A DNA stretch of 48,623 nucleotides from CAYMQB01 sp964392665 (GTDB taxonomy: Bacteria; Hydrothermota; E44-bin80): NCBI GenBank assembly GCA_964392665.1, contig CAYMQB010000015.1:1-48623 (forward strand), read 5' to 3'. Within the stretch, counting starts at the first letter, position 1. Each line of letters starts with the position of its first letter. The notes under the pieces were generated by a model that was given only the letters and a program-made list of their open reading frames with translations, made no database searches and was not told where the DNA came from. The position numbers were made by a program, and so were the translations under genes. This document shows, one piece after another, positions 8,611-16,627 of the stretch.

Positions 8611-9576
8611 ATGGAAATCAAGGAAATTGCGTTGGAAAACTTAGTTCCGGAGACATTTATTAAGGAAAAAGTCGAAGAAATTTCATCAATCGTTGGCGAT
8701 GGTTGCGCAATAAATGCGCTTTCTGGAGGCGTCGATTCTTCGATAGTAACAATGCTTGGTCATATGGCTTTAGGAGACAAACTCAAAACATACTTCATCG
8801 AAAATGGATTAATGAGAGAAGGCGAAGCACAATACATAGCTTCCGTCTTTAAAGGATTGGGCATTTCAGTCGAAATACTTGACGCGAAAAATCAATTTTT
8901 CGAAGCCCTAAAAGGTAAAAAGGATCCCGAAGAAAAACGCGAGGCAATTACACAAACATTTTACAAAGATGTCTTCAGAAATTTGTTAGAGAAAAACGAT
9001 GCAAAATATTTAATGCAGGGAACTAATTATACAGATGTTGAGGAAACAATTGCAGGAATAAAAAGACAGCATAATATCCTTGAGCAGCTGGGAATAGATA
9101 CTGAAAAACAGTATGGCTACAGGGTAATAGAACCAATTCTGGAGTTGAGAAAAAGCGGTATCAGAAGAATTGGGAAAATCCTTGGATTGCCAAAAGAGAT
9201 ATACACACGAACTCCTTTCCCTGGTCCGGCTCTTTCAGCACGTGTTATAGGAGAAGTAACATCCGAAAGGATAGAAACGGTTAGAAAGGCAACAAGGATT
9301 GTTGAAGATGAATTGCGAGGATCAGGTGCGTTTCAATATCTTGCAATCTTACATGAAGACAGAGTAACTGGGATAAGAGATGGAAAAAGAGATTTTGGTT
9401 TGCAGATAGAAGTACGATGCTGGGAAAGCAAAGATGCGATCGTTGGAACACCAACACAGTTAGCTTTTGATACGCTCGGTAAACTTGCCGATCGGCTAAC
9501 CAATGAGGTGCCTGGAGTAGTCAGCGTCACCTACAATGTTACCAAAAAGCCACCTTCGACAATAGAGGCTGTTTAG
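8611..9576 (+). CDS. guaA: GMP synthase, ATP-pyrophosphatase subunit only
   Basis: It adenylates XMP and aminates it to GMP, using ammonia from a glutaminase domain or subunit. Seen: the PP-loop SGGVDSS at 38-44, the XMP-binding/dimerisation region (TPFPGPALSARVIGE) and the C-terminal KPPSTIE signature. At 321 aa it matches only the ATPase plus dimerisation domains. The class I glutaminase domain that precedes them in most bacteria is missing, as in the two-subunit archaeal enzyme. No separate glutaminase subunit is in the window. The start is supported by GGGAGGAAAG just upstream. It lies 135 bp after the PurF-like gene on the same strand and is probably co-transcribed. guaB, for the preceding step, is 31 kb away. 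Confidence 0.93.
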   Translation: MEIKEIALENLVPETFIKEKVEEISSIVGDGCAINALSGGVDSSIVTMLGHMALGDKLKTYFIENGLMREGEAQYIASVFKGLGISVEILDAKNQFFEALKGKKDPEEKREAITQTFYKDVFRNLLEKNDAKYLMQGTNYTDVEETIAGIKRQHNILEQLGIDTEKQYGYRVIEPILELRKSGIRRIGKILGLPKEIYTRTPFPGPALSARVIGEVTSERIETVRKATRIVEDELRGSGAFQYLAILHEDRVTGIRDGKRDFGLQIEVRCWESKDAIVGTPTQLAFDTLGKLADRLTNEVPGVVSVTYNVTKKPPSTIEAV

Positions 9577-9621
9577 TCTCCGCCAACTAACGAAACAAGT
9601 CAAACCGCTTCTCAACTTTTC

Positions 9622-10617
9622 CTAATATATCATTTCCGTTGCTTCGGCTTTTAGCGAAAGTGAGGCGAAATCCCCTTTTTTGTAATGGTCGTATCCACAA
9701 GCTGCAATCATTGCACCATTGTCAGTGCAGAATTCTTTTCTTGGAAAGTAAACCTCAAACCCCTTTTTCTTAGCCTTAGACAGAAACTTGTCCCTCAATC
9801 TTTCATTCGATGCCACACCACCAGAAACAGCAACTTTCATAATCTTAAAGTCACGAACCGCTTTGATGGATTTTCGAAGCAGCATTTCAATTGCTGTCTC
9901 CTGGAACGATGCTGCAATATCTGCCTTTTGGTTCTCTTTCTCTATCTCTGTCAATTTTCTAAGATAATAAAGAACCGCAGTCTTCAATCCACTGAAACTG
10001 AAATCGTAATCTCCTACACTTCCAACAGGAAAGGAAATAGCATGGGGATTGCCAGTTTTTGCCATTTCTTCGATTTCCACTCCTCCTGGATAGGTAAAAC
10101 CAAGTAAGTTTGCAACTTTATCAAAAGCCTCTCCACACGCATCATCAAGTGTCGAACCCAGTAGTTTATATTTACCTCTCCGTTCGACTGTCAAGAGTTC
10201 GGTATGACCACCTGAGACAATAAGACCTAAAACGGGCGGTTCAAGTTCGGGATTCGAAAGGAAATTAGCGTAAATATGACCTTCTAAATGATTAACGGCA
10301 ATCAATGGAATATCAAGGGAAAACGAAATTGACTTGGCAAACGAGACTCCCACCAGTAGTGAACCAATAAGGCCCGGACTCTGTGTAACGGCCACAGCAT
10401 CGATTTCGCAAATCAATACCCCCGCTTCTTCAAGACAACTCTTAACTACCGGTATTATTTTTCTAATATGATCTCTTGATGCAAGTTCAGGAACTACACC
10501 CCCGTATTGCGAATGCACAACCTGAGAATACACTGTATTGGACAATATTTCCGTTCCGTCTTTCAAAACAGCCGCTGCTGTTTCATCACACGAAGTTTCA
10601 ATACCCAGTATTAACAT
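9622..10617 (-). CDS. tsaD: tRNA N6-threonylcarbamoyladenosine transferase TsaD (Gcp/YgjD)
   Basis: TsaD transfers the threonylcarbamoyl group to A37 of ANN-decoding tRNAs, with TsaB, TsaC and TsaE. Seen: IETSCDETA at 6-14, the metal-binding HLEGH at 110-114, and VSGGHTELL and GGVASNERLR for nucleotide binding. The length, 331 aa, is normal. It is the last gene of the leftward accD-ATPase-membrane protein-CdaR run, separated from the CdaR gene by a 104 bp gap that contains a low-complexity AACC(A)AA stretch. Its 3' end faces guaA with a 45 bp gap. No partner tsaB or tsaE is present. Confidence 0.96.
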   Translation of the reverse strand: MLILGIETSCDETAAAVLKDGTEILSNTVYSQVVHSQYGGVVPELASRDHIRKIIPVVKSCLEEAGVLICEIDAVAVTQSPGLIGSLLVGVSFAKSISFSLDIPLIAVNHLEGHIYANFLSNPELEPPVLGLIVSGGHTELLTVERRGKYKLLGSTLDDACGEAFDKVANLLGFTYPGGVEIEEMAKTGNPHAISFPVGSVGDYDFSFSGLKTAVLYYLRKLTEIEKENQKADIAASFQETAIEMLLRKSIKAVRDFKIMKVAVSGGVASNERLRDKFLSKAKKKGFEVYFPRKEFCTDNGAMIAACGYDHYKKGDFASLSLKAEATEMIY

Positions 10618-10721
10618 AAGAACTTACATCCTTCCAGCCAGCGTTACCGCACGGTTAACATAATCACAAGGTTTAAACCAATTAAACAAATCAAACAGGT
10701 TTTTAACCCGGGTCGATACAC

Positions 10722-11657
10722 TTATCTCTCTTCGTCCTTCTCTCCCACATCTCCGCTCTTTACTGGTCTAACCTCTACCTTCTGAGGTTCGCAAGTTTCC
10801 AAAGCAATCCCCTTTGGAAGATTGAAAAAGGGGGTTGCCTGAATCTGATAACCTTTTATGTCAACAAATGCTTTTATATCAGAAGCACTGATATCATCAA
10901 GCAACTCCTGTGGTCCGGATACGGTTACGGTTAAACTTTCCGGATAAACCTTGACAATTTTATCACTTTTGATAATTATGTATACGCCATTGAGCGTTTT
11001 TTTTGCATATTTATCAAATAAAATACTTAGTTTAACCTTCCCTATATTGCCCGAGAAACTTTTTCCCGGCACAATTAAGGACACATCTAATTCAAATCCT
11101 TTACTCCTTCTCGAAATATCGACAGTGTCGGTTATAACTTCGCTAACTTTTCTTAAGCTTTTCTTACCTCCGGTGAGCATCACGCTGTCCGGTTCAAGCG
11201 TTATTCTTCTTACGAAATAACCTTCGCTTGGGCTACCTATTACCAGTGGTTTTATTGAAACTTTTTTATTACCTTTTTTTTCGGTTTCAATTGACAATTC
11301 TTGTGGTGAGATGACCCCAATAACGTCAAGTGGTCGCCAGCTTGGAAGAATTAGCCAATCCAGAGAAGGTTTTATTTCATTCTTTCCACCCTTCATACTC
11401 GAAAGATCTATTCTTGAAAAAGGATGACCAAAAACATTAAGTAGAATCAATTGCTTTACCTTGGTTTTAATCTGAAAAGACACTTCCTCGCTTGAAGTAT
11501 TCACAATTACAAGACTATCTGAAAGATTATGGTATATTATCGGCGCTTTGATAGTTTCATACACCACCCTTTCTGTGACTACATGAAACCACAAAAGAAT
11601 AGCTATTATAAATGCACCGATTTTCAAACCGACGTTATTAAATATCCACTTCATCAT
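10722..11657 (-). CDS. CdaR/YbbR-domain membrane protein
   Basis: The 311-residue product has one N-terminal membrane segment (about residues 11-27) followed by about 280 extracytoplasmic residues. These are built of repeated YbbR units, with recurrent LxVxVSGP/ VxLTGGKKSL-like segments near 160 and 250. In many bacteria YbbR proteins (CdaR) sit beside the diadenylate cyclase CdaA and modulate c-di-AMP synthesis. Neither cdaA nor glmM is adjacent here, so that role is inferred from family only. It begins with two ATGs and lies 18 bp after the small membrane protein gene, in an operon-like run. No strong Shine-Dalgarno is visible. Confidence 0.8.
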   Translation of the reverse strand: MMKWIFNNVGLKIGAFIIAILLWFHVVTERVVYETIKAPIIYHNLSDSLVIVNTSSEEVSFQIKTKVKQLILLNVFGHPFSRIDLSSMKGGKNEIKPSLDWLILPSWRPLDVIGVISPQELSIETEKKGNKKVSIKPLVIGSPSEGYFVRRITLEPDSVMLTGGKKSLRKVSEVITDTVDISRRSKGFELDVSLIVPGKSFSGNIGKVKLSILFDKYAKKTLNGVYIIIKSDKIVKVYPESLTVTVSGPQELLDDISASDIKAFVDIKGYQIQATPFFNLPKGIALETCEPQKVEVRPVKSGDVGEKDEER

Positions 11658-11675
11658 CGGATATAAGTGAAAATG

Positions 11676-11897
11676 TTAATCCATCTTCTGTTTTACCATA
11701 AAATAGTAGATGATTCCACCTAACCAGCCTGCCAGGATAACAATGAGTATCCAGATAAGTTTTGTATTCTCACCCAAAGAAGGAAAATTCTCTTCTTCCC
11801 TTTTAATACAGTCTATTAACATCCATATCCACAGACCCAACAGACCCAGGATAATCAACCATATAAAAGGAACAACGCAAAAAGGCAACGCACGCAT
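11676..11897 (-). CDS. Small two-helix membrane protein (PLDc_N-like)
   Basis: The 73-residue product has two hydrophobic helices (about 8-28 and 46-67) separated by DCIKREEENFPSLGENTK. It ends in a short charged tail, and the second helix reads WLGGIIYYFM. This layout matches the PLDc_N domain family, which occurs alone or ahead of cardiolipin synthase. No phospholipase domain follows. AAGGAGGT lies just before the ATG and supports the start. Its function is unknown, and it sits between an ABC ATPase and the CdaR-like gene. Confidence 0.75.
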   Translation of the reverse strand: MRALPFCVVPFIWLIILGLLGLWIWMLIDCIKREEENFPSLGENTKLIWILIVILAGWLGGIIYYFMVKQKMD

Positions 11898-11940
11898 TAA
11901 TACCTCCTTGAAAAAACTATGTTAGGCAAAAAAACCGCCT

Positions 11941-13029
11941 TTAGTTGATTCTATTCCCTGTTTCAGGATTAAAAAAATGCGATTTCTCTACGAGCGGTTT
12001 CAATCTCACTTTCTCTCCGACTTTGAACTGCCGTTCGCATTTGAACCTTGCAATAATTTCACACCCTCCCAAATCAAGATATAAAAATGCTTCGTTTCCC
12101 ATAGGTTCAAAAACAGAAATTACAGCAGTGAACACATTGCCACCATCTTCTGAAGTAGGTATCAAATGCTCCGGTCTTATTCCCCAAATTATTTCTTTGT
12201 CATTAAACGGACCCAGTTTCTCTGCCTGGTTCTTACCAATTCCTATTTTGACAAATTCATTTTCAAAAAGCTTCATATTTCCTGCTTTTATCCTTCCGTG
12301 GATGAAATTCATTGACGGACTTCCAATAAAACCGGCAACAAAAATATTGTCAGGCTTGTTGTATAGATTTATGGGATCCGCAATTTGCTGTATCTCTCCA
12401 TCTTTTAGAACAACGATCCTATCACCCATTGTCATTGCTTCCGTCTGGTCGTGAGTAACATAAATCATTGTCGCCTGCAGTTTATTGTGAATTTTCGATA
12501 TTTCCGCTCTCATTTGAACCCTCAGTTTTGCATCAAGATTGGAAAGAGGTTCATCAAATAGAAAAACCTTTGGTTCACGCACGATTGCACGACCAACTGC
12601 AACCCTCTGTTTTTGTCCCCCGGAAAGCTCTCTGGGTTTTCTCTTGAGAAGGTTTTTTATTCCAAGAATCTCCGACGCTTTTTCTATTCTTTCGCTTATT
12701 TTGGCTCTCTTCACCTTTCTCAGTTTCAGCCCAAAAGCCAAATTATCATAGACACTCATGTGCGGATAAAGTGCATAATTTTGAAAAACCATTGCAACAT
12801 CTCTGTCTTTTGGTGCAATATCGTTCACATTTTTGCCGTCTATATATATATTTCCCTTTGTTGGTTCCGTCAGACCTGCAATAGTTCTAAGAACAGTCGA
12901 TTTTCCGCATCCCGAAGGACCAACAAGTACGGTAAATTCTCTATCTTCAATATTCAAACTCAAATCCTTGACAGCAATAATATTCTTATCAAATACTTTC
13001 GTGATGTTATCAAGTTTGACTTCAGCCAT
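11941..13029 (-). CDS. ABC transporter ATPase, MsmX/UgpC/MalK type
   Basis: It powers carbohydrate-type ABC importers from the cytoplasmic side of the membrane. Seen: Walker A GPSGCGKST from 37, Q-loop Q83, signature LSGGQ at 135-139, Walker B FLFDE at 156-160 and switch His193. A C-terminal TOBE/MalK-like domain (about 235-362) contains WGIRPEHL. No permease or binding-protein gene is nearby, so it may serve several importers, as MsmX does in Bacillus. It starts nine bases after the accD stop and has no good Shine-Dalgarno, suggesting coupling to accD translation. The substrate cannot be told from sequence. Confidence 0.93.
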   Translation of the reverse strand: MAEVKLDNITKVFDKNIIAVKDLSLNIEDREFTVLVGPSGCGKSTVLRTIAGLTEPTKGNIYIDGKNVNDIAPKDRDVAMVFQNYALYPHMSVYDNLAFGLKLRKVKRAKISERIEKASEILGIKNLLKRKPRELSGGQKQRVAVGRAIVREPKVFLFDEPLSNLDAKLRVQMRAEISKIHNKLQATMIYVTHDQTEAMTMGDRIVVLKDGEIQQIADPINLYNKPDNIFVAGFIGSPSMNFIHGRIKAGNMKLFENEFVKIGIGKNQAEKLGPFNDKEIIWGIRPEHLIPTSEDGGNVFTAVISVFEPMGNEAFLYLDLGGCEIIARFKCERQFKVGEKVRLKPLVEKSHFFNPETGNRIN

Positions 13030-13038
13030 CGTGAAGTA

Positions 13039-13875
13039 TTAACCGTTTTTTCTCACGAAAAAACTCAAAAGTTTAATCAGGATATTCTTCAGTTCTTTTC
13101 TTTCTACTATCATGTCAACAAAACCATGTTCCAGAAGAAATTGTGCCCTCTGGAAACCTTCTGGCAACTTCTGTTTTATTGTCTGCTCTATTACTCTGGG
13201 ACCTGCAAATCCAAGAAGTGCTCCAGGTTCGGAAATGACAACATCACCAATTGAAGAATAAGATGCCATTACTCCAGCAGTTGTGGGATCTGTAAGAATA
13301 CTAACATAGGGAAGTTTTGCTTCCTCAAGCTCAGAAAGCGCAGAGCCTGTTTTCGCCATCTGCATAAGCGAAAGAATACCTTCTTGCATTCTTGCTCCAC
13401 CAGAACTACTAACTATTATGAGTGGAGTCCTGTTTTCAATGGCTCTTAGAATTGCTCGCTTAACCTTCTCACCTACCACGGAACCCATGCTCCCACCTCT
13501 AAAGCCAAAGTCCATCACAGCTATTTCGACATCAAAACCACCTATTTTGCCTTCTCCCGTTACTATTGCTTCCTTCAGACCTTTCTTTTCCTGCGTATCC
13601 TTTATTTGTCTTAAATAGCCGTCGAATCTTAAAGGGTCGGTAGTCCTAATATCGGTATCCTGTTCCTTCAGATCATTGTCAAGCAGAATCTTCAAATACT
13701 CATGGCTTCCAATCCTGAAGTGATAACCGCATTTTTTGCAAACAAAAAGATTCCTCTCAAGTTCTTTTCTATAGAGTATCTCCCCACAACCCTTACACTT
13801 CTGCCATAAACCATCGGGAATAACTTTGCGTTCAGAGGCAGGTTGCAATTTCCTCTTTCTTTTAAACCATTTCAT
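13039..13875 (-). CDS. accD: Acetyl-CoA carboxylase carboxyltransferase beta subunit
   Basis: AccD forms the carboxyltransferase with AccA and makes malonyl-CoA for fatty acid synthesis. Seen: a Cys4 zinc ribbon (C27, C30, C46 and C49 when counted from MKWFKRKR), the crotonase-like carboxyltransferase core with SSSGGARMQEG, and TDPTTAGVMAS. I start it at the ATG 13875, giving 278 aa. The longer frame would start at a TTG (13911) that is the -35 box of the promoter at 13883-13911. Only seven bases separate the -10 box from this ATG and there is no Shine-Dalgarno, so the mRNA is probably leaderless. accA is not adjacent. Confidence 0.95.
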   Translation of the reverse strand: MKWFKRKRKLQPASERKVIPDGLWQKCKGCGEILYRKELERNLFVCKKCGYHFRIGSHEYLKILLDNDLKEQDTDIRTTDPLRFDGYLRQIKDTQEKKGLKEAIVTGEGKIGGFDVEIAVMDFGFRGGSMGSVVGEKVKRAILRAIENRTPLIIVSSSGGARMQEGILSLMQMAKTGSALSELEEAKLPYVSILTDPTTAGVMASYSSIGDVVISEPGALLGFAGPRVIEQTIKQKLPEGFQRAQFLLEHGFVDMIVERKELKNILIKLLSFFVRKNG

Positions 13876-13882
13876 ATCAAAA

Positions 13883-13911
13883 ATATTATCACACCGTAAT
13901 ATCGAAGTCAA
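13883..13911 (-). promoter_or_regulatory. Sigma70-type promoter of accD, leaderless layout
   Basis: On the minus strand TTGACT (13911-13906) is followed after 17 bp by TAATAT (13888-13883). The ATG of accD begins seven bases further on, at 13875, which coincides with the expected transcript start. It is back to back with the aldehyde dehydrogenase promoter at 13957-13985. Confidence 0.7.
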
Positions 13912-13956
13912 GTCTTTTATTGTTTACCACACTATCTCACACACAGGAATTTCCTC

Positions 13957-13985
13957 TTGACTTTGGGAAAAAGAGGTGATAATAT
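13957..13985 (+). promoter_or_regulatory. Sigma70-type promoter of the aldehyde dehydrogenase operon
   Basis: TTGACT (13957-13962), a 17 bp spacer and TAATAT (13980-13985). The same -35 and -10 sequences occur in the divergent accD promoter. The TTG of the -35 box is also the first possible in-frame start of the longest open frame, which should not be taken as the start codon. Confidence 0.7.
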
Positions 13986-14007
13986 TCAAACCGTTGGAGA
14001 ATATTTG

Positions 14008-15432
14008 ATGATAAACGCCAGAATGTTAATAAACGGAAATTGGGAAAAAAGTACCGAATCTATTGATGTTTCCAATCCGTATTCAGGGGAAATCATAGGA
14101 GCAATTCCAAAATCAACGGAAAAGGACATTGAAGGTGCCGTAAATGCAGCACGGAAAGCCTTCGAAGTATCCAAGACACTTACTGCATACGAAAGAGCCA
14201 AAATTCTCGAACTTGTCAGCAGAAAAATAGAAGAACAAACCGATCCTTTATCTAAAACCATTACACTGGAATCCGGGAAACCTATTCGTTACTCATTGGG
14301 AGAAGTAAAAAGGGCGGTTGAAACGTTTCATTTTGCTTCGATTGAAGCGCAAAAAATGTGCGGTGAAGTAATTCCAATGGATGCTGCCTCGAAAGGCAAA
14401 AATTACTTTGGATTCTACGAAAGAGTGCCAAAAGGGGTAATACTTGCTATTACCCCTTTTAATTTTCCCCTTAATCTTGTTGCTCATAAGGTTGCGCCCG
14501 CAATTGCTGCCGGAAATACCGTTATATTAAAACCTGCCACCACAACTCCGCTTATTACCGCAAAACTCGGTGAAATATTCATAGAAGCGGGCCTCCCTCC
14601 TGGTTTTCTGAATATCCTGTACGGTCCTGGAAGTACAGTTGGGATTAGTCTGGTCAGGAACGAAAAAATAAGTATGGTAACATTTACAGGAAGCCTTCCA
14701 GTAGGAGAAATTATTAAAAAGGAAGCGGGATTTAAGACGGTAACCCTCGAATTAGGTAACAACAGTGCAGTCATTCTTGAAGATGCGGAAAATATCCCCG
14801 ATGTTGTCGATAGATTACTGGTCGGCGCATTTGCATACTCCGGTCAGGTTTGCATATCCGTTCAGAGAATATATGTAAACAAGAAATTATCCGAGAACTT
14901 CATATCCCTGTTTGCAGAAAAAGCAAAGAATCTAAAAAAGGGAGACCCGCTTGACCCCGATACAGAGATAGGACCAATGATTACACATCAGGAAACCATA
15001 AGGGCAATGAAATGGATTCAGGAAGCCCAATCACAAGGAGCAATAGTATTATCCGGGGGGGGAAACACAGAAAATATAATAGAACCCACAACACTGACAA
15101 ATGTATCATCAGATATGCGAGTAATGAATGATGAGATTTTCGCACCGGTTGTTTCAATAATCCCTTACGATGATTTCGATGAAGCACTAAAACTTGCAAA
15201 CGATACAAAATACGGTTTACAGGCTGGGGTATATACGAAAGATGTGGGCAAAATATTCAAGGCTATTGAAACCATTGACGTAGGGGGACTTATTATTAAC
15301 GACTATCCAACTTTCAGAGTTGACCTTATGCCTTACGGCGGTGTAAAAAAGAGTGGAATGGGAAGAGAAGGCTTGAAATATGCATTGGAAGAGATGACCG
15401 AGATAAAACTCGTGGTTATTAACAAGGGGTGA
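14008..15432 (+). CDS. NAD(P)-dependent aldehyde dehydrogenase
   Basis: It oxidises an aldehyde to the acid through a thiohemiacetal. Seen, numbering from the ATG at 14008: PFNFP with the oxyanion Asn at 152, cofactor Lys175 (ILKPA), general base Glu248 (LELGN) and nucleophile Cys282 (GQVCIS). The length, 474 aa, is normal. The start has GGAG at 13996-13999, eight bases before the ATG, and lies just after the promoter at 13957-13985. The substrate is not determined; succinate-semialdehyde, lactaldehyde or glyceraldehyde-phosphate types are all close relatives. A perfect 13 bp hairpin lies in the codons of the conserved GVILAITPF segment. The stop is 17 bp before the next start, so it probably forms an operon with the aminotransferase. 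Confidence 0.93.
   Translation: MINARMLINGNWEKSTESIDVSNPYSGEIIGAIPKSTEKDIEGAVNAARKAFEVSKTLTAYERAKILELVSRKIEEQTDPLSKTITLESGKPIRYSLGEVKRAVETFHFASIEAQKMCGEVIPMDAASKGKNYFGFYERVPKGVILAITPFNFPLNLVAHKVAPAIAAGNTVILKPATTTPLITAKLGEIFIEAGLPPGFLNILYGPGSTVGISLVRNEKISMVTFTGSLPVGEIIKKEAGFKTVTLELGNNSAVILEDAENIPDVVDRLLVGAFAYSGQVCISVQRIYVNKKLSENFISLFAEKAKNLKKGDPLDPDTEIGPMITHQETIRAMKWIQEAQSQGAIVLSGGGNTENIIEPTTLTNVSSDMRVMNDEIFAPVVSIIPYDDFDEALKLANDTKYGLQAGVYTKDVGKIFKAIETIDVGGLIINDYPTFRVDLMPYGGVKKSGMGREGLKYALEEMTEIKLVVINKG
14430..14460 (+). other. Perfect 13 bp hairpin inside the aldehyde dehydrogenase gene
   Basis: AAAAGGGGTAATA (14430-14442) and TATTACCCCTTTT (14448-14460) flank a five-base loop, CTTGC, and AATTTT follows. 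It encodes the conserved KGVILAITPF segment. It has the form of an intrinsic terminator stem, but it lies in the middle of an intact coding sequence. Confidence 0.6.
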
Positions 15433-15449
15433 TAAACTTAGGAGGCTAT

Positions 15450-16547
15450 ATGTCGGTTGAGCCCAGAAAAGCTGTGCAAGCTGTTAAACCCTACATACCT
15501 GGAAAACCTATCGAGGAACTAAAGCGGGAACTTGGCATAAAAAGCGAAATACTAAAACTCGCTTCAAATGAAAATCCCACCGGTACCTCGCCAAAAGCAC
15601 TTGAAGTTATGAACAGGGAAATTTCACGTATGTATCTTTATCCCGATGATGAATGTTTCTACCTAAAACAAGGTATCGCCAAACATCTTGGAATTAAGCA
15701 GGAAAATCTCATTATCGGAAACGGTTCCGTCGAACTTATACTACTCTGTTCCATAGTTTATCTCTCTCCTGAAGATGAGTTTATTATGGGGAATCAGTCA
15801 TTTGCTCTCGGGAAAATTTCAGCGATGATGATGGGAGCAATTTGCACCGGTTTACCGGAGAAAAACTACGTTCACGACCTTGATGCCGTGAAACAGGCAG
15901 TTAGTGAAAAAACAAAGATAATTTACATCGACAATCCCTGCAATCCACTGGGGACGAAATTGGGGAAACAGAAGATAGAGAATTTCATAAAAAGTATTCC
16001 GGATGGTATTCTGGTAATACTCGATGAGGCATATTATGAATTCGTGCGAAGTGAAGATTTTCCCGATTCCTTGGAATTTGTAAAACAAGGGAAAAACGTA
16101 TTAGTATTGAGGACATTCTCCAAAATATATGGTTTGGCTGGTTTAAGGATCGGTTATGGCATCGCACCTCGGGATATTATAAGTACGATAAGAAAAGCCA
16201 GATTACCATTTAATGCGAATAGATTGGGACAATTCGCAGCAGTTGCAGCACTCGATGATGAAGATCATGTAGCAAAGACACTTGATGTCAACAACAAAGG
16301 TAAGGCATACCTTGAACAAGAATTTGAAAAAATGGGAATCTTCTATATTCCTTCAACGACAAACTTTGTCACGTTCAAGACTAAACTGAACGGCAAGAAG
16401 GTTTTCACAAAACTTCAAAAAAGAGGCATTATTATAAGACCACTGGCAAACTACGGAATCCCCGACTTTCTTAGGGTTACTATTGGAAATATGGAGCACA
16501 ATCAACGATTCATCAAGACATTGAAGGAAATTCTATTAGAACAGTGA
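15450..16547 (+). CDS. hisC: Histidinol-phosphate aminotransferase family protein
   Basis: It is a fold-type I PLP aminotransferase that in HisC converts imidazole acetol phosphate to histidinol phosphate. Seen: LASNENPTG near 38-45, NPCNPLG at 162-168, LDEAYYEF at 191-198 (PLP-ring Asp192), and the Schiff-base Lys225 in RTFSKIYGLAGLRIGYG. The length is 365 aa. I start at the ATG at 15450 with AGGAGG at 15440-15445. The GTG at 15429 overlaps the upstream stop and is less likely. No other histidine genes are nearby, and some HisC paralogues act on aromatic or other amino acids, so the physiological substrate is not certain. Confidence 0.88.
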   Translation: MSVEPRKAVQAVKPYIPGKPIEELKRELGIKSEILKLASNENPTGTSPKALEVMNREISRMYLYPDDECFYLKQGIAKHLGIKQENLIIGNGSVELILLCSIVYLSPEDEFIMGNQSFALGKISAMMMGAICTGLPEKNYVHDLDAVKQAVSEKTKIIYIDNPCNPLGTKLGKQKIENFIKSIPDGILVILDEAYYEFVRSEDFPDSLEFVKQGKNVLVLRTFSKIYGLAGLRIGYGIAPRDIISTIRKARLPFNANRLGQFAAVAALDDEDHVAKTLDVNNKGKAYLEQEFEKMGIFYIPSTTNFVTFKTKLNGKKVFTKLQKRGIIIRPLANYGIPDFLRVTIGNMEHNQRFIKTLKEILLEQ

Positions 16548-16627
16548 CAAAAAATAACATTAACAGGGATCGAAAGAGAATTGAAAATAAAATCAAAATT
16601 CTAATGTACTGTCTGGTTTAAAAGATA

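Noticed and set aside
12613..13254. A 213-codon plus-strand frame across the ATPase-accD junction
   Set aside because: Both genes beneath it are well-defined on the other strand; this frame has no domain and no ribosome site.
14430..14460. Intrinsic terminator
   Set aside because: The hairpin lies inside an intact gene with a complete downstream catalytic region, and the tail AATTTTCCCC is a poor U-tract.
16581..16610. Promoter before the phosphate acyltransferase gene
   Set aside because: TTGAAA with TGTACT at 18 bp is weak on both boxes and spacing, so I did not list it.
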